Of a stretch of DNA of 64,000 nucleotides, positions 53,201 through 64,000 are shown one piece after another; the stretch's first letter is position 1; every line of letters begins with the position of its first letter. The DNA is from Branchiostoma lanceolatum (lineage: Eukaryota; Chordata; Leptocardii; Amphioxiformes; Branchiostomatidae). A program made the position numbers and the translations under genes. The stretch covers positions 8,309,383 through 8,373,382 of the forward strand of contig NC_089732.1 of the NCBI RefSeq assembly GCF_035083965.1, read 5' to 3'. The notes under the pieces are model-generated. The model was given only the letters and a program-made list of their open reading frames with translations. It was not told the DNA's origin and did not search any database.

Positions 53201-56200
53201 TAAAAAGAAGTTTGGCACCGAAAAGATTGCGGCCTAGATTGCGGCCTACATTGCGGCCTGATTGCGGCCTACATTGTGACCTACAATTTGTGGCCGCAAA
53301 GTAAGATTTAGGCCACAATGTAAAATGTAGGCCGCAAAGTAAAATGTAGGCCGCAATGTAGGCCGCAAAGTAAAATGTAGGCCGCAATGTAGACCGCAAA
53401 GTAAAATGCAGTTGTAAGGAAGATTGATTCCAATGGAACAGGATCTAGGAATGAGACCGTAACAACAGATTTGTAAAGGTCGACTTAAATTGAACTAAGG
53501 CTATATTGATTAAATTGTATGGATGACATCCACTTAGAACCCCAAAGCCGATGCGAGAGTGCGAATAAAAAGAAGTTTGGCACCGAAAAGATTGCGGCCT
53601 AGATTGCGGCCTACATTGCGGCCTGATTGCGGCCTACATTTTACTTTGCGGCCTACATTGTGACCTACAATTTGTGGTCGCAAAGTAAAGTTTAGGCTGC
53701 AATGTAAAATGTAGGCCGCAATGTAGGCCGCAAAGTAAAATGTAGGCCGCAATGTAGGCCGCAAAGTAAAATGCAGTTGTAAGGAAGATTGATTCCAATG
53801 GAACAGGATCTAGGAATGAGACCGTAACAACAGATTTGTAAAGGTCGACTTGAACTAAGGCTATATTGATTAAATTGTATGGATGACATCCACTTAGAAG
53901 CCCAAAGCCGATGCGAGAGTGCGAATAAAAAGAAGTTTGGCACCGAAAAGATTGCGGCCTAGATTGCGGCCTACATTGCGGCCTGATTGCGGCCTACATT
54001 TTACTTTGCGGCCTACATTGTGACCTACAATTTGTGGCCGCAAAGTAAAGTTTAGGCCGCAATGTAAAATGTAGGCCGCAATGTAGGCCGCAAAGTAAAA
54101 TGTAGGCCGCAATGTAGGCCGCAAAGTAAAATGCAGTTGTAAGGAAGATTGATTCCAATGGAACAGCCTAACACAGGATCTAGGATTGAGACCGTAACAA
54201 CAGATTTGTAAAGGTCGACTTAAATTGAACCAAGGCTATATTGATTAAATTGTATGGATGACATCCACTTAGAAGCCCAAAGCCGATGCGAGAGTGCGAA
54301 TAAAAAGAAGTTTGGCACCGAAAAGATTGCGGCCTAGATTGCGGCCTACATTGCGGCCTGATTGCGGCCTACATTTTACTTTGCGGCCTACATTGTGACC
54401 TACAATTTGTGGCCGCAAAGTAAAGTTTAGGCCGCAATGTAAAATGTAGGCCGCAATGTAGGCCGCAAAGTAAAATGTAGGCCGCAATGTAGGCCGCAGA
54501 GTAAAATGCAGTTGTAAGGAAGATTGATTCCAATGGATCTAGGAATGAGACCGTAACAACAGATTTGTAAAGGTCGACTTAAATTGAACTAAGGCTATAT
54601 TGATTAAATTGTATGGATGACATCCACTTAGAAGCCCAAAGCCGATGCGAGTGTGCGAATAAAAAGAAGTTTGGCACCGAAAAGATTGCGGCCTAGATTG
54701 CGCCCTACATTGCGGCCTGATTGCGGCCTACAATGTGACCTACAATTTGTGGCCGCAAAGTAAGATTTAGGCCACAATGTAAAATGTAGGCCGCAAAGTA
54801 AAATGCAGTTGTAAGGAAGATTGATTCCAATGGAACAGGATCTAGGAATGAGACCGTAACAACAGATTTGTAAAGGTCGACTTAAATTGAACTAAGGCTA
54901 TATTGATGAAATTGTATGGATGACATCCACTTAGAACCCCAAAGCCAATGCGAGAGTGCGAATAAAAAGAAGTTTGGCACCGAAAAGATTGCGGCCTACA
55001 TTGCGGCCTACATTGCGGCCTACATTGTGACCTACAATTTGTGGCCGCAAAGCAAAGTTTAGGCCGCAATGTAAAATGTAGGCCGCAATGTAGGCCGCAA
55101 AGTAAACTGTAGGCCGCAATGTAGGCCGCAAAGTAAAATGCAGTTGTAAGGAAGATTGATTCCAATGGAACAGCCTAACACAGGATCTAGGAATGAGACC
55201 GTAACTACAGATTTGTAAAGGTCGACTTAAATTGAACTAAGGCTATATTTATTAAATTGTAAGGATGACATCCACTTAGAAGCCCAAAGCCGATGCGAGT
55301 GTGCGAATAAAAAGAAGTTTGGCACCGAAAAGATTGCGGCCTAGATTGCGGCCTACATTGCGGCCTGATTGCGGCCTACATTGTGACCTACAATTTGTGG
55401 CCGCAAAATAAGATTTAGGCCACAATGTAAAATGTAGGCCGCAAAGTAAAATGTAGGCCGCAATGTAGGCCGCAAAGTAAAATGCAGTTGTAAGGAAGAT
55501 TGATTCCAATGGAACAGGATCTAGGAATGAGACCGTAACAACAGATTTGTAAAGGTCGACTTAAATTGAACTAAGGCTATATTGATTAAATTGTATGGAT
55601 GACATCCACTTAGAACCCCAAAGCCAATGCGAGAGTGCGAATAAAAAGAAGTTTGGCACCGAAAAGATTGCGGCCTACATTGCGGACTACATTGCGGCCT
55701 ACATTGTGACCTACAATTTGTGGCCGCAAAGCAAAGTTTAGGCCGCAAAGTCAACTTTAGGCCGCAATGTAGGCCGCAAAGTAAACTGTAGGCCGCAATG
55801 TAGGCCGCAAAGTAAAATGCAGTTGTAAGGAAGATTGATTCCAATGGAACAGCCTAACACAGGATCTAGGAATGAGACCGTAACTACAGATTTGTAAAGG
55901 TCGACTTAAATTGAACTAAGGCTATATTTATTAAATTGTAAGGATGACATCCACTTAGAAGCCCAAAGCCGATGCGAGTGTGCGAATAAAAAGAAGTTTG
56001 GCACCGAAAAGATTGCGGCCTAGATTGCGGCCTACATTGCGGCCTGATTGCGGCCTACATTTTACTTTGCGGCCTACATTGTGACCTACAATTTGTGGCC
56101 GCAAAGTAAAGTTTAGGCCGCAATGTAAAATGTAGGCCGCAATGTAGGCCGCAAAGTAAAATGTAGGCCGCAATGTAGGCCGCAAAGTAAAATGCAGTTG

Positions 56201-59200
56201 TAAGGAAGATTGATTCCAATGGAACAGCCTAACACAGGATCTAGGAATGAGACCGTAACAACAGATTTGTAAAGGTCGACTTAAATTGAACTAAGGCTAA
56301 ATTGATTAAATTGTATGGATGACATCCACTTAGAACCCCAAAGCCGATGCGAGAGTGCGAATAAAAAGAAGTTTGGCACCGAAAAGATTGCGGCCTAGAT
56401 TGCGGCCTACATTGCGGCCTGATTGCGGCCTACATTTTACTTTGCGGCCTACATTGTGACCTACAATTTGTAACCGCAAAGTCAAGCTTAGGCCGCAATA
56501 TAAAATATAGGCCGCAATGTAGGCCGCAAAGTAAAATGTAGGCCGCAATGTAGGCCGCAAAGTAAAATGCAGTTGTAAGGAAGATTGATTCCAATGGAAC
56601 AGGATCTAGGAATGAGACCGTAACAACAGATTTGTAAAGGTCGACTTAAATTGAACTAAGGCTATATTGATTAAATTGTAAGGATGACATCCACTTAGAA
56701 GCCCAAAGCCGATGCGAGTGTGCGAATAAAAAGAAGTTTGGCACCGAAAAGATTGCGGCCTAGATTGCGGCCTACATTGCGGCCTAATTGCGGCCTACAT
56801 TTTACTTTGCGGCCTACATTGTGACCTACAATTTGTGGCCGCAAAGTAAAGTTTAGCCGCAATGTAAAATGTAGGCCGCAATGTAGGCCGCAAAGTAAAA
56901 TGCAGTTGTAAAGAAGATTGATTCCAATGGAACAGGATCTAGGAATGAGACCGTAACAATAGATTTGTAAAGGTCGACTTAAATTGAACTAAGGCTATAT
57001 TGATTAAATTGTATGGATGACATCCACTTAGAACCCAAAAGCCGATGCGAGAGTGCGAATAAAAAGAAGTTTGGCACCGAAAAGATTGCGGCCTAGATTG
57101 CGGCCTACATTGCGGCCTGATTGCGGCCTACATTTTCCTTTGCGGCCTACATTGTGACCTACAATTTGTGGCCGCAAAGTAAAGTTTAGGCCGCAATGTA
57201 AAATGTAGGCCGCAATGTAGGCCGCAAAGTAAAATGTAGGCCGCAATGTAGGCCGCAAAGTAAAATGCAGTTGTAAGGAAGATTGATTCCAATGGAACAG
57301 CCTAACACAGTATCTAGGAATGAGACCGTAACAACAGATTTGTAAAGGTCGACTTAAATTGAACTAAGGCTATATTGATTAAATTGTATGGATGACATCC
57401 ACTTAGAAGCCCAAAGCCGATGCGAGTGTGCGAATAAAAAGAAGTCTGGCACCGAAAAGATTGCGGCCTAGATTGCGGCCTACATTGCGGCCTGATTGCG
57501 GCCTACATTGTAACCTACAATTTGTGGCCGCAAAGTAAGATTTAGGCCACAATGTAAAATGTAGGCCGCAAAGTAAAATGTAGGCCGCAATGTAGGCCGC
57601 AAAGTAAAATGCAGTTGTAAGGAAGATTGATTCCAATGGAACAGGATCTAGGAATGAGACCGTAACAACAGATTTGTAAAGGTCGACTTAAATTGAACTA
57701 AGGCTATATTGATTAATTTGTATGGATGACATCCACTTAGAAGCCCAAAGCCGATGCGAGTGTGCGAATAAAAAGAAGTTTGGCACCGAAAAGATTGCGG
57801 CCTACATTGCGGCCTACATTGCGGCCTGATTGCGGCCTACATTTTACTTTGCGGCCTACATTGTGACCTACAATTTGTGGCTGCAAAGTAAAGTTTAGGC
57901 CGTAATGTAAAATGTAGGCCGCAATGTAGGCCGCAAAGTAAAATGTAGGCCGCAATGTAGGCCGCAAAGTAAAATGCAGTTGTAAGGAAGATTGATTCCA
58001 ATGGAACAGGATCTAGGAATGAGACCGTAACAACAGATTTGTAAAGGTCGACTTAAATTGAACTAAGGCTATATTGATTAAATTGTATGGATGACATCCA
58101 CTTAGAACCCCAAAGCCGATGCGAGAGTGCGAATAAAAAGAAGTTTGGCACCGAAAAGATTGCGGCCTAGATTGCGGCCTACATTGCGGCCTGATTGCGG
58201 CCTACATTTCACTTTGCGGCCTACATTGTGACCTACAATTTGTGGCCGCAAATTAAAGTTTAGGCCGCAATATAAAATATAGGCCGCAATGTAGGCCGCA
58301 AAGTAAAATGTAGGCCGCAATGTAGGCCGCAAAGTAAAATGCAGTTGTAAGGAAGATTGATTCCAATGGAACAGGATCTAGGAATGAGACCGTAACAACA
58401 GATTTGTAAAGGTCGACTTAAATTGAACTAAGGCTATATTGATTAAATTGTATGGATGACATCCACTTAGAACCCCAAAGCCGATGCGAGAGTGCGAATA
58501 AAAAGAAGTTTGGCACCGAAAAGATTGCGGCCTAGATTGCGGCCTACATTGCGGCCTGATTGCGGCCTACATTTTACTTTGCGGCCTACATTGTGACCTG
58601 CAATTTGTAACCGCAAAGTCAACTTTAGGCCGCAATACAAAATATAGGCCGCAATGTAGGCCGCAAAGTAAAATATAGGCCGCAATGTAGGCCGCAAAGT
58701 AAAATGCAGTTGTAAGGAAGATTGATTCCAATGGAACAGGATCTAGGAATGAGACCGTAACAACAGATTTGTAAAGGTCGACTTAAATTGAACTAAGGCT
58801 ATATTGATTAAATTGTATGGATGACATCCACTTAGAAGCCCAAAGCCGATGCGAGTGTGCGAATAAAAAGAAGTCTGGCACCGAAAAGATTGCGGCCTAG
58901 ATTGCGGCCTACATTGCGGCCTGATTGCGGCCTACATTGTAACCTACAATTTGTGGCCGCAAAGTAAGATTTAGGCCACAATGTAAAATGTAGGCCGCAA
59001 AGTAAAATGTAGGCCGCAATGTAGGCCGCAAAGTAAAATGCAGTTGTAAGGAAGATTGATTCCAGTGGAACAGGATCTAGGAATGAGACCGTAACAACAG
59101 GTTTGTAAAGGTCGACTTAAATTGAACTAAGGCTATATTGATTGAATTGTATGGATGACATCCACTTAGAACCCCAAAGCCGATGCGAGAGTGCGAATAG

Positions 59201-62200
59201 AAAGAAGTTTGGCACCGAAAAGATTGCGGCCTAGATTGCGGCCTACATTGCGGCCTGATTGCGGCCTACATTGTGACCTACAATTTGTGGCCGCAAAGTA
59301 AGATTTAGGCCGCAATGTAAAATGTAGGCCAGAATGTAGGCCGCAAAGTAAAATGCAGTTGTAAGGAAGATTGATTCCAATGGAACAGGATGAGACCGTA
59401 ACAACAGATTTGTAAAGGTCGACTTAAATTGAACTAAGGCTATATTGATTAAATTGTATGGATGACATCCACTTAGAACCCCAAAGCCGATGCGAGAGTG
59501 CGAATAAAAAGAAGTTTGGCACCGAAAAGATTGCGGCCTAGATTGCGGCCTACATTGCGGCCTGATTCCGGCCTACATTTTACTTTGCGGCTTCCATTGT
59601 GACGTACAATTTGTGGCCGCAAAGTAAAGTTTAGGCCGCAATGTAAAATGTAGGCCGCAATGTAGGCCGCAAAGTAAAATGTAGGCCGCAATGTAGGCCG
59701 CAAAGTAAAATGCAGTTGTAAGGAAGATTGATTCCAATGGAACAGGATCTAGGAATGAGACCGTAACAACAGATTTGTAAAGGTCGACTTAAATTGAACT
59801 AAGGCTATATTGATTAAATTGTATGGATGACATCCACTTAGAAACCCAAAGCCGATGCGAGTGTGCGAATAAAAAGAAGCTTGGCACCGATAAGATTGCG
59901 GCCTAGATTGCGGCGTACATTGCGGCCTGATTGCGGCCTACATTTCCCTTTGCGGCCTTCATTGTGACCTACAATTTGTGGCCGCAAAGTAAAGTTTAGG
60001 CCGCAATGTAAAATGTAGGCCGCAATGTAGGCCGCAAAGTAAAATGTAGGCCGCAATGTAGGCCGCAAAGTAAAATGCAGTTGTAAGGAAGATTGATTCC
60101 AATGGAACAGCCTAACACAGGATCTAGGAATGATACCGTAACAACAGATTTGTAAAGGTCGATTTAAATTGAACTAAGGCTATATTGATTAAATTGTATG
60201 GATGACATCCACTTAGAAGCCCAAAGCCGATGCGAGTGTGCGAATAAAAAAGAAGTTTGGCACCGAAAAGATTGCGGCCTAGATTGCGGCCTACATTGCG
60301 GCCTGATTGCGGCCTACATTTTACTTTGCGGCCTACATTGTGACCTACAATTTGTGGCCGCAAAGTAAAGTTTAGGCCGCAATTTAAAATGTAGGCCGCA
60401 ATGTAGGCCGCAAAGTAAAATGTAGGCCAGAATGTAGGCCGCAAAGTAAAATGCAGTTGTAAGGAAGATTGATTCCAATGGAACAGGATCTAGGAATGAG
60501 ACCGTAACAACAGATTTGTAAAGGTCGACTTAAATTGAACTAAGGCTATATTGATTAGATTGTATGGATGACATCCACTTAGAACCCCAAAGCCGATGCG
60601 AGAGTGCGAATAAAAAGAAGTTTGGCACCGAAAAGATTGCGGCCTAGACTGCGATATACATTGCGGCCTGATTGCGGCCTGATTGCGGCCTACATTTCAC
60701 TTTGCGGCCTTCATTGTGACCTACAATTTGTGGCCGCAAAATAAAGTTTAGGCCGCAATGTAGGCCGCAAAGTAAAATGTAGGCCGCAATGTAGGCCGCA
60801 AAGTGAAATGTAGGCCGCAATCAGGCCGCAATCAGGCAGTTGTAAGGAAGATTGATTCCAATGGAACAGCCTAACACAGGATCTAGGAATGGGACCGTAA
60901 CAACAGATTTGTAAAGGTCGACTTAAATTGAACTAAGGCTATATTGATTAAATTGTATGGATGACATCCACTTAGAAGCCCAAAGCCGCTGCGAGTGTGC
61001 GAATAAAAAGAAGTTTGGCACCGAAAAGATTGCGGCCTAGATTGCGGCCTACATTGCGGCCTGATTGCGGCCTACATTTTACTTTGCGGCTTACATTGTG
61101 ACCTACAATTTGTGGCCGCAAAGTAAAGTTTAGGCCGCAATGTAAAATGTAGGCCGCAATGTAGGCCGCAAAGTAAAATGTAGGCCGCAATGTAGGCCGC
61201 AAAGTAAAATGCAGTTGTAAGGAAGATTGATTCCAATGGAACAGGATCTAGGAATGAGTCCGTAACAACAGATTTGTAAAGGTCGACTTAAATTGAACTA
61301 AGGCTATATTGATTAAATTGTATGGATGACATCCACTTAGAACCCCAAAGCCGATGCGAGTGTGCGAATAAAAAGAAGTTTGGTACCGAAAAGATTGCGG
61401 CCTAGATTGCGGCCTACATTGCGGCCTGATTGCGGCCTACATTGTGACCTACAATTTGTGGCCGCAAAGTAAAGTTTAGGCCACAATGTAAAATGTAGGC
61501 CGCAATGTCGGCCGCAAAGTAAAATGTAGGCCGCAATGTAGGCCGCAAAGTAAAATGCAGTTGTAAGGAAGATTGATTCCAATGGAACAGCCTAACACAG
61601 GATCTAGGAATGAGACCGTAACAACAGATTTGTAAAGGTCGACTTAAATTGAACTAAGGCTATATTGATTAAATTGTATGGATGACATCCACTTAGAACC
61701 CCAAAGCCGATGCGAGAGTGCGAATAAAAAGAAGTTTGGCACCGAAAAGATTGCGGCCTAGATTGTGGCCTACATTGCGGCCTGATTGCGGCCTACATTG
61801 TGACCTGCAATTTGTGGCCGCAAATTAAAGTTTAGGCCGCAATGTAAAATGTAGGCCGCAATGTAGGCCGCAAAGTAAAATGTAGGCCGCAATGTAGGCC
61901 GCAAAGTAAAATGCAGTTGTAAGGAAGATTGATTCCAATGGAATAGGATCTAGGAATGAGACCGTAACAACAGATTTGTAAAGGTCGACTTGAACTAAGG
62001 CTATATTGATTAAATTGTATGGATGACATCCACTTAGAACCCCAAAGCCGATGCGAGAGTGCGAATAAAAAGAAGTTTGGCACCGAAAAGATTGCGGCCT
62101 AGATTGCGGCCTAGATTGTGGCCTGATTGCGGCCTACATTTTACTTTGCGGCCTACATTGTGACCTACAATTTGTGGCCGCAAAGTAAAGTTTAGGCCAC

Positions 62201-64000
62201 AATGTAAAATGTAGGCCGCAATGTAGGCCGCAAAGTAAAATGTAGGCCGCAATGTAGGCCGCAAAGTAAAATGCAGTTGTAAGGAAGATTGATTCCAATG
62301 GAACAGGATCTAGGAATGAGACCGTAACAACAGATTTGTAAAGGTCGACTTAAATTGAACTAAGGCTATATTGATTAAATTGTATGGATGACATCCACTT
62401 AGAACCCCAAAGCCGATGCGAGTGTGCGAATAAAAAGAAGTTTGGTACCGAAAAGATTGCGGCCTAGATTGCGGCCTACATTGCGGCCTGATTGCGGCCT
62501 ACATTGTGACCTACAATTTGTGGCCGCAAAGTAAGATTAAGGCCACAATGTAAAATGTAGGCCGCAATGTCGGCCGCAAACTAAAATGTAGGCCGCAATG
62601 TAGGCCGCAAAGTAAAATGCAGTTGTAAGGAAGATTGATTCCAATGGAACAGCCTAACACAGGATCTAGGAATGAGACCGTAACAACAGATTTGTAAAGG
62701 TCGACTTAAATTGAACTAAGGCTATATTGATTAAATTGTATGGATGACATCCACTTAGAACCCCAAAGCCGATGCGAGAGTGCGAATAAAAAGAAGCTTG
62801 GCACCGAAAAGATTGCGGTCTAGATTGCGGCCTAGATTGCGGCCTGATTGCGGCCTACATTTTACTTTGCGGCCTACATTGTGACCTGCAATTTGTGGCC
62901 GCAAAGTAAAGTTTAGGCCGCAATATAAAATGTAGGCCGCAATGTAGGCCGCAAAGTAAAATGTAGGCCGCAATGTAGGCCGCAAAGTAAAATGCAGTTG
63001 TAAGGAAGATTGATTCCAATGGAACAGGATCTAGGAATGAGACCGTAACAACAGATTTGTAAAGGTCGACTTAAATTGAACTAAGGCTATATTGATTAAA
63101 TTGTATGGATGACATCCACTTAGAACCCCAAAGCCGATGCGAGAGTGCGAATAAAAAGAAGTTTGGCACCGAAAAGATTGCGGCCTAGATTGCGGCCTAG
63201 ATTGCGGCCTGATTGCGGCCTACATTTTACTTTGCGGCCTACATTGTGACCTACAATTTGTGGCCGCAAATTAAAGTTTAGGCCGCAATGTAAAATGTAG
63301 GCCGCAATGTAGGCCGCAAAGTAAAATGTAGGCCGCAATGTAGGCCGCAAAGTAAAATGCAGTTGTAAGAAAGATTGATTCCAATGGAACAGGATCTAGG
63401 AATGTGACCGTAACAACAGATTAAAGGTCGACTTGAACTAAGGCTATATTGATTAAATTGTATGGATGACATCCACTTAGAACCCCAAAGCCGATGCGAG
63501 TGTGCGAAAAAAAAAGAAGTTTGGCACCAAAAAGATTGCGGCCTAGATATTGCGGCCTACATTGCGGCCTGCAGCTGATTGCGGCCTACATTTTACTTTG
63601 CGGCCTACATTGCGACCTGCAATTTGTGGCCGCAAAGTAAAGTTTAGGCCGCAATGTAAAATGTAGGCCGCAATGTAGGCCGCAAAGTAAAATGTAGGCC
63701 GCAATGTAGGCCGCAAAGTAAAATGCAGTTGTAAGGAAGATTGATTCCAATGGAACAAGATCTAGGAATGAGACCGTAACAACAGATTTGTAAAGGTCGA
63801 CTTAAATTGAACTAAGGCTATATTGATTAAATTGTATGGATGACATCCACTTAAAACCCCAAAGCCGATGCGAGTGTGCGAATAAAAAGAAGTTTGGCAC
63901 CGAAAAGATTGCGGCCTAGATTGCGGCCTACATTGCGGCCTGATTGCGGCCTACATTTTACTTTGCGGCCTACATTGTGACCTGCAATTTGTGGCCGCAA
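47230..64000. repeat. Satellite array, ~46 head-to-tail units of ~365 bp
   Basis: The unit begins around 'ttgattccaatggaacag', passes 'ggatctaggaatgagaccgt', 'gtaaaggtcgacttaaattg', 'gatgacatccacttagaa' and 'gaagtttggcaccgaaaag', and then enters a ~200 bp hairpin block. That block is built from ttgcggcctacatt-type subrepeats, and inverted, aatgtaggccgcaa. Most units are 365 bp; some are 375 bp through an extra cctaacacag, and others are ~300-345 bp through loss of one subrepeat. All units point the same way and the array runs off the window. Each full unit keeps a 76-codon reverse-strand open frame, which I regard as a by-product of homogenised repeats. Flank: CTGCAG-module repeat on the left. 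Confidence 0.97.
48168..48289. repeat. Example foldback hairpin of the satellite unit
   Basis: In this representative unit a 31 bp left arm (48168-48198) is the exact reverse complement of 48259-48289, with a 60 bp loop. Further imperfect pairing extends outward on both sides. The same arrangement recurs in most units of the array. Confidence 0.9.

Noticed and set aside
47355..63758. A 76-81 codon reverse-strand open frame repeated in nearly every satellite unit
   Set aside because: It spans the hairpin subrepeats, has repetitive composition (RPTLRPTFYFAAYIAAY-like), and its persistence is explained by homogenisation of the array. Units with indels lose it freely.

Overview
This is animal nuclear DNA: genes are split into many short exons with GT-AG introns, the intergenic space is full of tRNA-derived SINEs, MITEs, LINE scraps and microsatellites, and no operon structure exists. 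The gene set points to an invertebrate chordate, most likely an amphioxus (Branchiostoma). It includes an AIG1/ADTRP-type hydrolase, a CYP2-like P450, a chordate-style tyrosinase, a TRIM E3, a many-exon LRR receptor, LAMP and LURAP1-like genes. The species call is inference.

Layout. 1-300: reverse-strand scrap of a MULE-like transposase, then two minisatellites. 1279-2035 (+): last three exons of an AIG1/ADTRP family gene. 2.0-8.6 kb: repeat-rich DNA with a pair of ~640 bp inverted repeats (2840-3480 / 7385-8032), an octamer satellite and a degenerate ~160 bp CTGCAG-module repeat. 8632-10875 (-): small three-exon secreted cysteine-rich protein with a prokineticin/colipase-like pattern. 11798-15682 (-): complete seven-exon CYP2-like P450. 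17524-24408 (-): tyrosinase-family gene with all six copper His codons but two in-frame TAA codons and a frameshift, so a pseudogene or a damaged allele. Its last intron (17760-22114) contains, on the opposite strand, a complete four-exon TRIM gene (18809-21154) whose C-terminus is a Cys/His-rich module followed by a ubiquitin-like domain. 26019-33780 (+): eleven-exon LRR surface protein (LRRNT, 21 LRRs, LRRCT, hydrophobic C-terminus). 34341-36700 (-): LAMP family. 38140-43921 (+): two-exon LURAP1-like adaptor. 47230-64000: about 46 head-to-tail units of a ~365 bp satellite, each containing a long foldback hairpin, running off the window end.

The genes do not form one pathway. Several are surface, secreted or trafficking proteins (LRR, LAMP, tyrosinase, cysteine-rich peptide). 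The most unusual items are the TRIM-zinc-UBL protein nested antisense in a tyrosinase pseudogene and the hairpin satellite, one unit of which has arms that changed together. Exon boundaries were read by eye from GT-AG signals, phase and protein continuity. They are consistent throughout but untested by transcripts.
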